Assembly (NCBI GenBank): GCA_002320285.1
Contig: DCKE01000004.1
Location: 6,407-70,406 of the forward strand
Length of the DNA: 64,000 bases
Origin: Flavobacteriaceae bacterium UBA1682
GTDB lineage: Bacteria; Bacteroidota; Bacteroidia; Flavobacteriales; Flavobacteriaceae
Direction of reading: 5' to 3'
Shown piece after piece: positions 44,176 through 52,378 of the stretch. A model generated the notes under the pieces. It had not been told where the DNA came from. It did no database searches and worked only from the letters and a program-made list of their open reading frames with translations. The stretch's first letter is position 1, and each line of letters begins with the position of its first letter. Position numbers and translations under genes: made by a program.

Positions 44176-44778
44176 TTATTTCTTCCAACTGATTTTTACG
44201 TAATCCCGTTGGTATTCGCTTTGTTTGTCCGTTTCTTCGTCAAAGCCCGTAGAAACCAACACTAAATACAAGGGTGTTTTGGCTTTAGAAACCGAAACTA
44301 ATTTGTCTTTATAAACGTAATTAAAATTATCGATAGTACGGGTACACACCCATATATCATTTTTTTGAACACAATCGTCAAAACGGTGTTCTTCCGTATT
44401 GTCAAAAAACCAATAACTCGGCGCACTGTCTTCCACTATCACGCTTTCAGATGGGTTATACAGCTCTTCCGCCATACCCGTTTCCATTCCTTTAATTTCA
44501 AAAAATGGCGTTCCTCCAGCAATTTCTTTATAGACCTGATCTTTAAAAGAAGCATGGACTAGAACCCCCATCGGATCGTCAAATAAAAATTTTATCTGAA
44601 AAGTAGTTCGTTCCAATTCCACGGCATGGTTCTTTACAACAACCTCTCTTCCGTTTTGATAAATCTTAAATCTAAATTTATTTTCCCCAATTTTTGGCAC
44701 AGCCATCATCGAGAAAGATGTAGCAAGCACACTTAATACAATAATTAGCACGCCAAAAAAATGTCCTTTGTTTTTCAT
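44176..44778 (-). CDS. Hypothetical exported protein
   Basis: I do not recognise this 200-residue protein. It starts with a signal peptide or membrane anchor (GVLIIVLSVLATSFSMMAVP) and continues as a soluble domain with many beta-like stretches and two cysteines in DDCVQKNDIWVCTRT that could form a disulfide. The ATG at 44778 is preferred: the TTG five codons earlier overlaps the -7 element of a well-spaced promoter. It lies 78 bp before the response-regulator gene on the same strand and could be co-transcribed with it. Confidence 0.72.
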   Translation of the reverse strand: MKNKGHFFGVLIIVLSVLATSFSMMAVPKIGENKFRFKIYQNGREVVVKNHAVELERTTFQIKFLFDDPMGVLVHASFKDQVYKEIAGGTPFFEIKGMETGMAEELYNPSESVIVEDSAPSYWFFDNTEEHRFDDCVQKNDIWVCTRTIDNFNYVYKDKLVSVSKAKTPLYLVLVSTGFDEETDKQSEYQRDYVKISWKK

Positions 44779-44790
44779 CGCTTTTTTATT

Positions 44791-44822
44791 CAAAAGTAAA
44801 TCAAAAAACGATGACTTTTCAA
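44791..44822 (-). promoter_or_regulatory. Promoter of the exported hypothetical protein
   Basis: On the minus strand, TTG (44822-44820) and TACTTTTG (44798-44791) with a 21-bp spacer fit the Flavobacterium consensus, 12 bp before the ATG at 44778. Confidence 0.55.
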
Positions 44823-45001
44823 AATAAAACGAGCATAATCGCGATTTTATAACAACTTTCGGTTAAGAAAAACTAACCTATTCAGACTCAATTATGAATC
44901 GTTGAAAATTTTGATCATTAGAAGTTCTGTACCGAAGACAGACTTAAAAAAAGGGTTTCGCTTAGTTACAACAGGGTTATTCTGGGCTAATGAATTACTA
45001 T

Positions 45002-46267
45002 TTATTTTAAACCAGCTGTTTTTAAATGGATGTTGTATACTGTATAGGGATAAATTTTGGAGGAGATCCATTTGGTCAGCGGTGCTAAGATTAATAAAGG
45101 CATCCACAAAGTATAATCTCCAAACAGTCCACAAACCAAAAACACAGCTGTAAATGGTGCGTGCAAACTGGCACTTAGAACCAAAGCAATCCCCAAAACC
45201 ATAAAATTGATTGGAATCAATGAAGCTCCCGCAAAGGTGTTGGCTAGATTCGCTATCAATAAACCGAGAAATGCTCCAGCAAAAATACTCGGCGCAAAAA
45301 CACCGCCATCTCCACCGCCCTTAAGGGTAATTGCCGCCATAATTGGTTTTAGAAACAGTAACAATACCATGTTTAAAAATACCCAACCCGTCGAAACTGT
45401 ACTTGAACTTAATTGATTTTTAATAGCATGGTAACCGTCTCCGTACAATTCCGGAAATAGCCAAATAAACAAACTAAGGCATGCCGCGCACAAAACCACA
45501 TTTAAATACGGGCTTTTTTTAATCGGAAAACGAGACTTAATCAGCAAAACCGATTGGGTTAAATACACCCCATAAACCGATGCTACTATTGATAATATAA
45601 GGAAATATGGAATGGCTTCATATTTCCATCCTTGTAATTGGGTTTGAAACAACGGAGGTTCATCGACAATAAACAACATGCCCCAGGCCACTGTTACCGA
45701 AACCAAATGCGTGACTATGATGATTTTAGAACGGCGTTTTAGAATGTTTTCATAGGAGAAAAACAAACCCGCCAACGGGCTGTGAAAAAGCACCGTTATT
45801 CCAGCTGCAATCGCGGCACCCATCCATTCGTTTTTATACTTTTTAAGAAAATGTCTTTTCCGCGCAACCACCCCTCCTATAGCCGCCGTACTGACCACAG
45901 TAGATACTTCTATTCCCGTTGATCCACCAAAAATAACCGTTATAAAACCGTTGATAAAATGAGATGGAATTTTATATAAGGGCAATTTTTTAGCAGAAGA
46001 AGTAGCGTCGAGTACTTCGCGAATCCCCTTGTTCTCTTTGTTTTTAAACAAAAACTTTCGCAGTATAAAAATAACGCTTAACCCCAAAATTGGAAAAAGG
46101 GCGATTAGATAATTATTATCTTGTGTTTTTAGAAAAAACCGATCTTCGAAATTCTCTGTCAAATGTTTTAAAATCAACCCGGTAAAACCGGATAGAAAAC
46201 CAACTAAGGCCGATGTGAATAAAATAGTTGCCCATTTGGACGAGTAATATTTGTTTTTAGAGGTCAT
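45002..46267 (-). CDS. ClC-family chloride channel/antiporter
   Basis: This 421-residue protein has about ten hydrophobic helices. FGGSTGIEVSTV (about residues 111-122) corresponds to the GxEGP region, with a glutamate at the gating position, and GGGDGGVFAPSIFAGAFLG (about 318-336) is the GxFxP motif that lines the chloride site. It ends without CBS domains, as most bacterial ClC proteins do. It exports or exchanges Cl-, often with H+. Its 3' end is AT-rich with no clear terminator. Confidence 0.88.
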   Translation of the reverse strand: MTSKNKYYSSKWATILFTSALVGFLSGFTGLILKHLTENFEDRFFLKTQDNNYLIALFPILGLSVIFILRKFLFKNKENKGIREVLDATSSAKKLPLYKIPSHFINGFITVIFGGSTGIEVSTVVSTAAIGGVVARKRHFLKKYKNEWMGAAIAAGITVLFHSPLAGLFFSYENILKRRSKIIIVTHLVSVTVAWGMLFIVDEPPLFQTQLQGWKYEAIPYFLILSIVASVYGVYLTQSVLLIKSRFPIKKSPYLNVVLCAACLSLFIWLFPELYGDGYHAIKNQLSSSTVSTGWVFLNMVLLLFLKPIMAAITLKGGGDGGVFAPSIFAGAFLGLLIANLANTFAGASLIPINFMVLGIALVLSASLHAPFTAVFLVCGLFGDYTLWMPLLILAPLTKWISSKIYPYTVYNIHLKTAGLK

Positions 46268-46290
46268 TGGAACTAAAACTAAGGAGATTT

Positions 46291-46389
46291 ATCGCGATAC
46301 TTCGCGTTAGGGATTGAAGCGGCATCTTTTCTTGAGCTTTTTTTGCTCAAGAAAAATATAGTGGAAAGCCCGCCCGATAGAGAACGCCC
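46291..46389. repeat. Hairpin-bearing extragenic element
   Basis: A compact block holds a small hairpin (cgcga-tact-tcgcg, 46293-46306), the phrase ttagggattgaagcggcatc, an 11-bp perfect stem with T7 loop (ttttcttgagc / gctcaagaaaa, 46327-46355) and the phrase tatagtggaaagcccgcccg. From memory, blocks with this order recur between genes in Flavobacteriaceae; only one copy is in this window. It lies just downstream of the haemoglobin gene and could end its transcript. Confidence 0.5.
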
Positions 46390-46400
46390 AAATAATACGC

Positions 46401-46814
46401 CTATTGCTTTTTCTTTTTTCGATATTCAAAAATCTTCATATACAGTATGGTCTGCATTTTGCGAGATTTATCTTTGAGTATTTCGGCATTGGGGCCTTCA
46501 AAGTGCGTATTAATCGTTTGCAACCAATAAAACAACCAAGTACCGAAATGATGAGGAGTAATGCTCTCCTGCTGTTGCTGATCTACCAGTTGGTGAGCTA
46601 ATACGGGATTTCCGGTATAAGCCTTTGTACCAAATAGATGCATGGCCCAAAAATCGGTTATTTTCTCCAAATGCTCGTCCCATTCTGTGATAATATCATT
46701 AAATATAGGGCCGAGCTCAGCATCCTGACGTACAGCATCATAAAAAGTACTGACGATAAAGAACAATTGATTGCGGTCAGTTACGTCGGGTAACCGTTTT
46801 TCTATAGGAGTCAT
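46401..46814 (-). CDS. Group III truncated haemoglobin
   Basis: This 137-residue 2-on-2 haemoglobin matches group III (TrHbP): the N-terminal LFFIVSTFYDAVRQDAELGP, the CD region WDEHLEKITDFWAMHLFG and the proximal-His helix ITPHHFGTWLFYWLQTI. Members bind haem and react with O2, NO or peroxide; Campylobacter Ctb is the studied example. It lies 66 bp downstream of a Crp/Fnr-family gene, with a palindromic operator and a -7 element between them, which suggests direct control. Confidence 0.92.
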   Translation of the reverse strand: MTPIEKRLPDVTDRNQLFFIVSTFYDAVRQDAELGPIFNDIITEWDEHLEKITDFWAMHLFGTKAYTGNPVLAHQLVDQQQQESITPHHFGTWLFYWLQTINTHFEGPNAEILKDKSRKMQTILYMKIFEYRKKKKQ

Positions 46815-46831
46815 TTTAATTGCATTTTCAA

Positions 46832-46839
46832 CAAAGGTA
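46832..46839 (-). promoter_or_regulatory. -7 element of the haemoglobin gene
   Basis: TACCTTTG on the minus strand matches TAnnTTTG, 17 bp before the ATG. No -33 TTG is seen at normal spacing, as expected for a promoter needing an activator. Confidence 0.5.
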
Positions 46840-46860
46840 GTGCTTAATACAAGCTTGATT

Positions 46861-46878
46861 TTATGATTGTAATCATAA
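46861..46878. promoter_or_regulatory. Crp/Fnr-type palindromic operator upstream of the haemoglobin gene
   Basis: ttatgatt-gt-aatcataa is a perfect 8-bp palindrome around two bases and contains ATGAT-N4-ATCAT, close to an Fnr box (TTGAT-N4-ATCAA). Its centre is about 34 bp upstream of the -7 element's centre, so roughly 42-44 bp before the expected start of transcription, a class II activator position. Confidence 0.65.
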
Positions 46879-46880
46879 AA

Positions 46881-47477
46881 CTACCTATAGATTTTTCGTT
46901 GAATGATCTGAAGTTTGCCCACTTTTTCCAATTGCTTGATCGTTCTAATCACGGTTTCGACGCGTAATCCCGTGAGGTCAGCCAATTGCTGTCGGGTCAT
47001 CGGTATTAAAAAAGGCGTGTCGTCCAATGGATTTTCACTGTGATTTTTGATATAATCCATCAGTGCTAGAAGTTTTTTCTCGGGTTCTTTAGCGGATATT
47101 TCCGGTGCCATAACCGCTTTAAAAAACAAACGTCGCGCTAAACTTCTATTTACAGCTATAGAAACTTCCGGATGTTGATACAACATCACAAAAAATTGCT
47201 CCTTGGATATTTGCAACAAGGTAATCGCCGTTAGGGCAATTGCATTAGCGGGATAGGGCTCATCGATAAACAACGGTGGTTCCCCAAAACTTTGTCCAGC
47301 TGTAAAAATATTCTGTATAAACTCTTTGCCACTTTCCGAATAATTATTCATTTTGACTTTTCCTACAACGATCTGATAGTAAAACTTTGGATAGGTTTTG
47401 GCTTCAAAAATCACAACCCCCTTAGGATAGTTTTTTTGTTCAGCCCCCGACTGGATTAGTGTTGCAACATCAATCAT
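46881..47477 (-). CDS. Crp/Fnr-family transcriptional regulator
   Basis: This 198-residue regulator has an N-terminal cyclic-nucleotide-binding-like beta-roll (about residues 18-110: GVVIFEAKTYPKFYYQIVVG, then SGKEFIQNIFTAGQSFGEPPLF) and a C-terminal winged helix (about 145-195: MTRQQLADLTGLRVETVIRTIKQL, the Crp HTH signature). It has no Fnr-type cysteine cluster, so it does not sense O2 through [4Fe-4S]; a haem or small-molecule ligand is possible. The operator next to it and the haemoglobin gene point to a nitric-oxide or oxygen response. Confidence 0.9.
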   Translation of the reverse strand: MIDVATLIQSGAEQKNYPKGVVIFEAKTYPKFYYQIVVGKVKMNNYSESGKEFIQNIFTAGQSFGEPPLFIDEPYPANAIALTAITLLQISKEQFFVMLYQHPEVSIAVNRSLARRLFFKAVMAPEISAKEPEKKLLALMDYIKNHSENPLDDTPFLIPMTRQQLADLTGLRVETVIRTIKQLEKVGKLQIIQRKIYR

Positions 47478-47516
47478 TGTTTTGGATGAATTTTATACTG
47501 AAAATAATTCTGACAA

Positions 47517-48908
47517 CTATACCTCTACGGTTGGTTTGAACCGAGTATTTTGACCCGCTAGAAAGATTTTGATTTTAACGCGATACCTCCAATACAGCAA
47601 TACAGAGGAAGTTAATAAACCGAGACTAAGTCCGTACCAGATTCCGATAACGCCCCATTTGAATACAATTCCCATCACATAAGCCGCTGGCATACCAACG
47701 ATCCAATACGCGAAAAAAGTAATAAATGTCGGAACATTAACATCGCCAATCCCTCTTAATACACCAAGTCCCACCACCTGTACACCGTCAAACAATTGAA
47801 ATAGACCAGCAATGATCAACAATTGTGCAGCTATGGTAACTACGGCTATATCTTGAGTGAATATATAGGGCAAATACTGATTAAATACTGCAAATAGCGT
47901 TGCCGTACAACACATAAACAAAATCACGAGATGGTAAGACGAAATCGCATAGCGTTGCAAACGCACAAAGTTTCCATTTCCAAAACTGTTTCCGGTTTTG
48001 ATCGTCGCTGCAGTAGCTATACCACTTGCCATCATATAGGTTAAAGACGCCAATTGAATACCTACTTGATGAGAGGCTTGCTCAGTGGCTCCGATGGTTC
48101 CGGCGATTAAAGCCGCTCCGGCAAAGGCCCCAATTTCAAAAACGTATTGCATCGCAACCGGTGCTCCAATTTTTAATATTCGCACACACTTATCCCATTC
48201 TACTTTAAACAATTGAAAATATTGTATATAGGCACTAAACACTTTTCCTTTAAAAACGTAGATTCCCATAGCGATCATCATCATAACACGGTCGATTAAA
48301 GTACTGTAACCAACTCCGCTAATTCCCATAGATTCAATACCAAACATTCCCTTAACAAATACAACCGCCAATATGATGTTTAATACATTTCCCCATATCG
48401 AAATATTCATAGCTTGTTTGGTGAAGCCCAATCCCTCAGCAAACTGTTTGAATGCATTAAAAATCATCAACGGAATAATGGATAAACTCAAAATAAACAA
48501 ATAGGGTTTTGCTACCTCTACTACTTGAGGATCTTGATCGAGATGCTCAACAGCAAATACCGATCCGTAGTATACAATCGAAAAGAGCAAAATACTCGTT
48601 ATAAGATTTAGCCAAAGGCTATTTGCCAATAGGGTTGCGCATTCTTGTTTATCTCCTCTACCGTTAGCTTGTGCTATTAATGGGGTAATTCCATAAGCGA
48701 TACCCAATCCAATGACCAATACCACCATAAAAACGGAATGGACTAAAGATACAGCAGCCAAGGGTATGGTGCCTAAAAAATGTCCAACCACCACACTATC
48801 TGCCATGTGCACTAAGGTATATCCCAATTGAGAGATGATTACTGGACCGGCCAATAAAAAGGTGCTTTTATAATAAGGTTTTAGCCTTTTGAATTTAGAT
48901 AATATCAT
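47517..48908 (-). CDS. MATE-family multidrug efflux protein
   Basis: This 463-residue protein has about twelve transmembrane helices in two related halves. The first begins AGPVIISQLGYTLVHMADSVVVGHFLG, the classical NorM-like MATE N-terminus, and the second half includes GAPVAMQYVFEIGAFAGAALIAG. MATE pumps export cationic drugs in exchange for Na+ or H+. The gene has its own -7 element and sits 39 bp upstream of the Crp/Fnr gene on the same strand. Confidence 0.92.
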   Translation of the reverse strand: MILSKFKRLKPYYKSTFLLAGPVIISQLGYTLVHMADSVVVGHFLGTIPLAAVSLVHSVFMVVLVIGLGIAYGITPLIAQANGRGDKQECATLLANSLWLNLITSILLFSIVYYGSVFAVEHLDQDPQVVEVAKPYLFILSLSIIPLMIFNAFKQFAEGLGFTKQAMNISIWGNVLNIILAVVFVKGMFGIESMGISGVGYSTLIDRVMMMIAMGIYVFKGKVFSAYIQYFQLFKVEWDKCVRILKIGAPVAMQYVFEIGAFAGAALIAGTIGATEQASHQVGIQLASLTYMMASGIATAATIKTGNSFGNGNFVRLQRYAISSYHLVILFMCCTATLFAVFNQYLPYIFTQDIAVVTIAAQLLIIAGLFQLFDGVQVVGLGVLRGIGDVNVPTFITFFAYWIVGMPAAYVMGIVFKWGVIGIWYGLSLGLLTSSVLLYWRYRVKIKIFLAGQNTRFKPTVEV

Positions 48909-48939
48909 CAGTTAAGGATTCTATAGTGAAAAAAGACTG

Positions 48940-48947
48940 CAAATTTA
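48940..48947 (-). promoter_or_regulatory. -7 element of the MATE gene
   Basis: TAAATTTG on the minus strand matches TAnnTTTG, 31 bp before the ATG. Confidence 0.4.
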
Positions 48948-49095
48948 CGCTTAATAAATTGCTTAATCGATTTTATTCCTTGAAAGCATTTTTAATAGGT
49001 AGTTGATGACTACGGCGATTGTACAACCAGCAAAAAATCCATCGATTGACAAAGTTATCAGCTGCCCTGCAACTTGTGCTTATACTGCCGTTGGA

Positions 49096-49461
49096 CTACA
49101 GATTTTGAGCTATAGTCCACAACACTCCACTCGGATCAAATACGTGAAACTCCTTCATTCTCCATGGTTTTTCTTCTATTGGAGTCATCCGAACAGAAAA
49201 GACCTCCGCCAGTTTGATGTGATTGAGATGGGAATACCAAGCGTCAATATCCTCGACTAAGAGGTGCTGTACCAAATTCTCCGCCAGATCTTTTTCATAA
49301 AAATTCTGTAATAAGAACGATACTTGATCTCCATAAGCGAAATAAGCAATTTGTTCATCTTCATACCTTTTCTCAAATCCGAAAACCTGATAAAAACCCA
49401 AAGAAGTTTTAAAATCCTTAGCGGGTATTAGCGTTTTTAATTCAATTGCTTTTAAATTCAT
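49096..49461 (-). CDS. VOC-family (glyoxalase/bleomycin resistance-like) protein
   Basis: This 121-residue protein has the VOC beta-alpha-beta-beta-beta layout twice: IPAKDFKTSLGFYQVFGFEK at the first motif and EEKPWRMKEFHVFDPSGVLWTIAQ at the second, with an EFHVxDPSG end typical of bleomycin-resistance-like members. Metal-ligand histidines are not clearly conserved, so it may bind a ligand instead of catalysing. It has its own -7 element and is monocistronic. Confidence 0.8.
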   Translation of the reverse strand: MNLKAIELKTLIPAKDFKTSLGFYQVFGFEKRYEDEQIAYFAYGDQVSFLLQNFYEKDLAENLVQHLLVEDIDAWYSHLNHIKLAEVFSVRMTPIEEKPWRMKEFHVFDPSGVLWTIAQNL

Positions 49462-49502
49462 AAATCATAACTTAACTATCGGTTAATTCCTTTATAGTTC
49501 CT

Positions 49503-49510
49503 CAAATTTA
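49503..49510 (-). promoter_or_regulatory. -7 element of the VOC gene
   Basis: TAAATTTG on the minus strand matches TAnnTTTG, 41 bp before the ATG. Confidence 0.4.
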
Positions 49511-49629
49511 TAAAAAAAATGCCTTAATCACACTTATTTAATCGTTTTTATAATACTATAATCACAAATCAATACCTATCTGATAAAATCTTATAATATC
49601 AGATTCTCTATAGAACAAATTACAAACAA

Positions 49630-49661
49630 AAAAGCCTTAAAATCAGACTTTTAAGGCTTTT
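49630..49661 (-). terminator. Intrinsic terminator after the YcaQ-type gene
   Basis: The perfect 13-bp stem aaaagccttaaaa / ttttaaggctttt begins 19 bp past the stop codon, with a T-run on the minus strand. Confidence 0.88.
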
Positions 49662-49679
49662 ATCATTTAAAAAAAAAAT

Positions 49680-50828
49680 TTAAGGATATGCTAAATCATT
49701 AAACTTCGCAAAGTGGTGAACACTCTGAATCAATATATCTTTTGGAACAACATAGGATTTCTCTTTCCAAAACTGTTTTACCGCTAAAATACCTCCTTGT
49801 TTTTCAAACTCAATTCTACCTATAAATTCGCTACCGAAAATCACCGGCAATACATAATGTCCGTAAATTCGTTTTTCCTTCGGTGTGTAAATCTCCCATT
49901 TATAATCAAAATCAAACAGTGTTGCGATAAACTTCCTATCCCAAAGCAAAGGATCTAAGGGTGCGATAAATTCCAGTCGCCCGGAATCCACTATGTTTTT
50001 TGCCTTGTAAAGCACAGTGATATCTTCGGTTTTTATGTAAAAATCTTTATGGATTCCGTCAATTTTCAGCTTTTGAATACGGTCACTGTCCAAAAGACGT
50101 TTAAAAGAAGCTATTCTGCTTTTTGCGTTAAAGTTGGCAATACCGAGATAGGCATCCGAATTTTGATTCCACAACAGTCCTACTGCTCCAATTCGCCTTA
50201 ATACATGCCAATCCAATTGCTGGTCGTCGGAGTCGAAGACCTGTTGATCGGGTTCTAAAAACCGAGAACGGGGCGCATAAAAACGACGCGACCGCTCTTT
50301 GTGATGGACTACAATTTTACCTTGGTAAAAAAGCAAATCCAAAACAGCACGCGATTTTTTTGCGGAACCATAACCCCAGGAGATATGCTCATCCGATTCG
50401 ATTTCAATAGACGATACAAACGGTTGAGTTTCCATATAATTCAAAGCTTCCTCTGCAAGCGAGGAAAGTTCTTTAAATCGAACGTCCTCTCGATGGAGAT
50501 ACCCCGAGCGGATCGCTTGTAAATGATGCCAATCTGAGATATGGTAGATCGACATCATTTTATCGTGCCCATCAATCAACAAACGATCGCGATACAACAA
50601 TTCATACAAATCGTTTTTATCGTAGTTTTCTATGCGTGATTGCAAAGTAAGATCCGCATTTCGTCCGACCACATCTACTGGGTCAAATTGTATACAACCA
50701 CTTTGTGCTATAAAATCTAAAATGCCTTGTTTGCCTTGATACTGATAGTCACCAAAGAGACCGTGTTTATACAATACATATTTTTTTGCCTCCTCCTTAG
50801 TGATCACCAAATCAGTCATTCGCGTCAT
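49680..50828 (-). CDS. YcaQ-type winged-helix DNA glycosylase
   Basis: This 382-residue protein belongs to the HTH_42/YcaQ (AlkX) family, whose E. coli member unhooks interstrand DNA crosslinks. The catalytic QxD motif is in GCIQFDPVDVVGRNADLTLQ (about residues 45-64), followed by LLIDGHDKMMSIYHISDW and a C-terminal winged region. The ATG at 50828 begins 9 bases upstream of the preceding gene's stop-codon boundary, leaving a short gap; an ATG at 50858 would overlap that gene by 22 bp. It is the last gene of the Blc-like run and possibly translationally linked to it. Confidence 0.85.
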   Translation of the reverse strand: MTRMTDLVITKEEAKKYVLYKHGLFGDYQYQGKQGILDFIAQSGCIQFDPVDVVGRNADLTLQSRIENYDKNDLYELLYRDRLLIDGHDKMMSIYHISDWHHLQAIRSGYLHREDVRFKELSSLAEEALNYMETQPFVSSIEIESDEHISWGYGSAKKSRAVLDLLFYQGKIVVHHKERSRRFYAPRSRFLEPDQQVFDSDDQQLDWHVLRRIGAVGLLWNQNSDAYLGIANFNAKSRIASFKRLLDSDRIQKLKIDGIHKDFYIKTEDITVLYKAKNIVDSGRLEFIAPLDPLLWDRKFIATLFDFDYKWEIYTPKEKRIYGHYVLPVIFGSEFIGRIEFEKQGGILAVKQFWKEKSYVVPKDILIQSVHHFAKFNDLAYP

Positions 50829-50836
50829 TTTTTGAT

Positions 50837-52282
50837 TTACTTGATATTTCCTACGCAAATATATTTTAATTCGACATAATCATCAATACCATAGTGAGAT
50901 CCTTCTCTACCCGATCCAGAGTATTTAACCCCACCAAAGGGTACACTTTCCGACGAAATGATGCCTTCATTGATTCCTACAATTCCATATTCTAAAGCCT
51001 CACTCACTTTCCAGCTGCGGGTTAGGTCCTTGGTATAAAAATAAGAAGCCAAACCGTAAATGGTGTCGTTTGCCATTTGTATAGCTTCTTCGTCATTTTT
51101 AAACTTAAACAAGGGCGCAATAGGTCCAAAAATCTCTTCTTTAGCAAATTCCATATCAGCTGTTGCATCACCGATTACAGTGGGTAGAAAAAAATACTCA
51201 TTTTGTTTTTTCCCTCCCAACAAAACCTTTCCGCCTTTGGCTACGGCATCTGCTACTAATTTTTCATTGCGTTCGATGGCTTTTTTATTGATTAGCGGAC
51301 CAAAGTTAACTCCGACATCGAGTCCATTTCCGACTTTTAGTTCAGATACAGCCTGCACAAATCGTTCGACAAAAGTATCATAGATCTGCTCGTGTATCAA
51401 AATTCGATTTACACACACACAGGTTTGCCCAGAAAATCTAAATTTTCCAGCAACCGCACCTTTAACGGCTGCATCGATATCGGCATCCTCAAAAACGATA
51501 AATGGGGCATTACCACCTAATTCCAAGCTCAATTTCTTTAAAGTCGATACGCTTTGATTACTCAAGATTTGGCCCACACGCGTAGATCCCGTAAACGAAA
51601 TCTTTGAAACCAGTGCGCTTTCACATAGAATTTTACCGGTTTCTGCGGCATGCGTTCCCACAACCACATTGATTACTCCCGCTGGGAAACCCGCTTGATC
51701 CGCTAAAGCGACCATGGCCAATGCGGAAAGTGGCGTTTCTTCACTGGGTCTAACCACCACAGTACACCCCACCGCTAAAGCTGGTCCTAATTTACGCGTG
51801 ATCATCGCCAAGGGGAAATTCCAAGGCGTTATCACCCCGACTACACCTATCGGCTGTTTGATGACCATAACCCGACGATCAGCTGTAAATCCGGGAATAA
51901 TATCTCCATTGGCGCGTTTTGCTTCCTCGGCAAACCACTGTATAAAAGAAGCGCCATATTCAACCTCTCCACGACTTTCACTAAGTGGCTTACCACATTC
52001 CAAAGTCATTAAAATAGCCAGTGGTTCCTTGTTTTTTATCAGCAATTCATACCACCGATACATAATGGTCGAGCGCTCTTTTGCCGACAAGGCTTTCCAT
52101 GCACCCAAAGCTTGATGTGCACTATCGATAGCATCGTTGACCAAAAGGATATCCCCATCATAAACCGTAGACACCAAAGTTCCGTCGGCAGGATTCATTA
52201 CTTTAAATTTGTCAGTTCCCCCAGCAACCCATTGTCCGTTGATGTAAGATTGATCAAATATTAATTCTTTAAAATTTTTCAT
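50837..52282 (-). CDS. NAD(P)-dependent succinate-semialdehyde dehydrogenase
   Basis: This 481-residue aldehyde dehydrogenase has the catalytic Glu in LELGGNAPFIVFEDAD, the nucleophilic Cys in FSGQTCVCVNRIL (the CxC of the succinate-semialdehyde type), and the NAD loop FTGSTRVGQ. The C-terminal SSESVPFGGVKYSGSGREG is typical of GabD-type enzymes. In this operon it would oxidise succinate semialdehyde to succinate, the step done by BlcA/AttK in Agrobacterium. It follows the alcohol dehydrogenase by 96 bp. Confidence 0.9.
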   Translation of the reverse strand: MKNFKELIFDQSYINGQWVAGGTDKFKVMNPADGTLVSTVYDGDILLVNDAIDSAHQALGAWKALSAKERSTIMYRWYELLIKNKEPLAILMTLECGKPLSESRGEVEYGASFIQWFAEEAKRANGDIIPGFTADRRVMVIKQPIGVVGVITPWNFPLAMITRKLGPALAVGCTVVVRPSEETPLSALAMVALADQAGFPAGVINVVVGTHAAETGKILCESALVSKISFTGSTRVGQILSNQSVSTLKKLSLELGGNAPFIVFEDADIDAAVKGAVAGKFRFSGQTCVCVNRILIHEQIYDTFVERFVQAVSELKVGNGLDVGVNFGPLINKKAIERNEKLVADAVAKGGKVLLGGKKQNEYFFLPTVIGDATADMEFAKEEIFGPIAPLFKFKNDEEAIQMANDTIYGLASYFYTKDLTRSWKVSEALEYGIVGINEGIISSESVPFGGVKYSGSGREGSHYGIDDYVELKYICVGNIK

Positions 52283-52378
52283 CGTTTCCTATTGTATTTT
52301 CAGGTGAGCAATGACTCCCCTTTTTTATCCATATCCGTTTATATGAAAATCCGCATTTAGCTTTTAAATCTGATGGTA

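Noticed and set aside
49003..49260. 85-residue plus-strand frame overlapping the VOC gene
   Set aside because: It runs antisense to a better-supported gene with a promoter element and family motifs.
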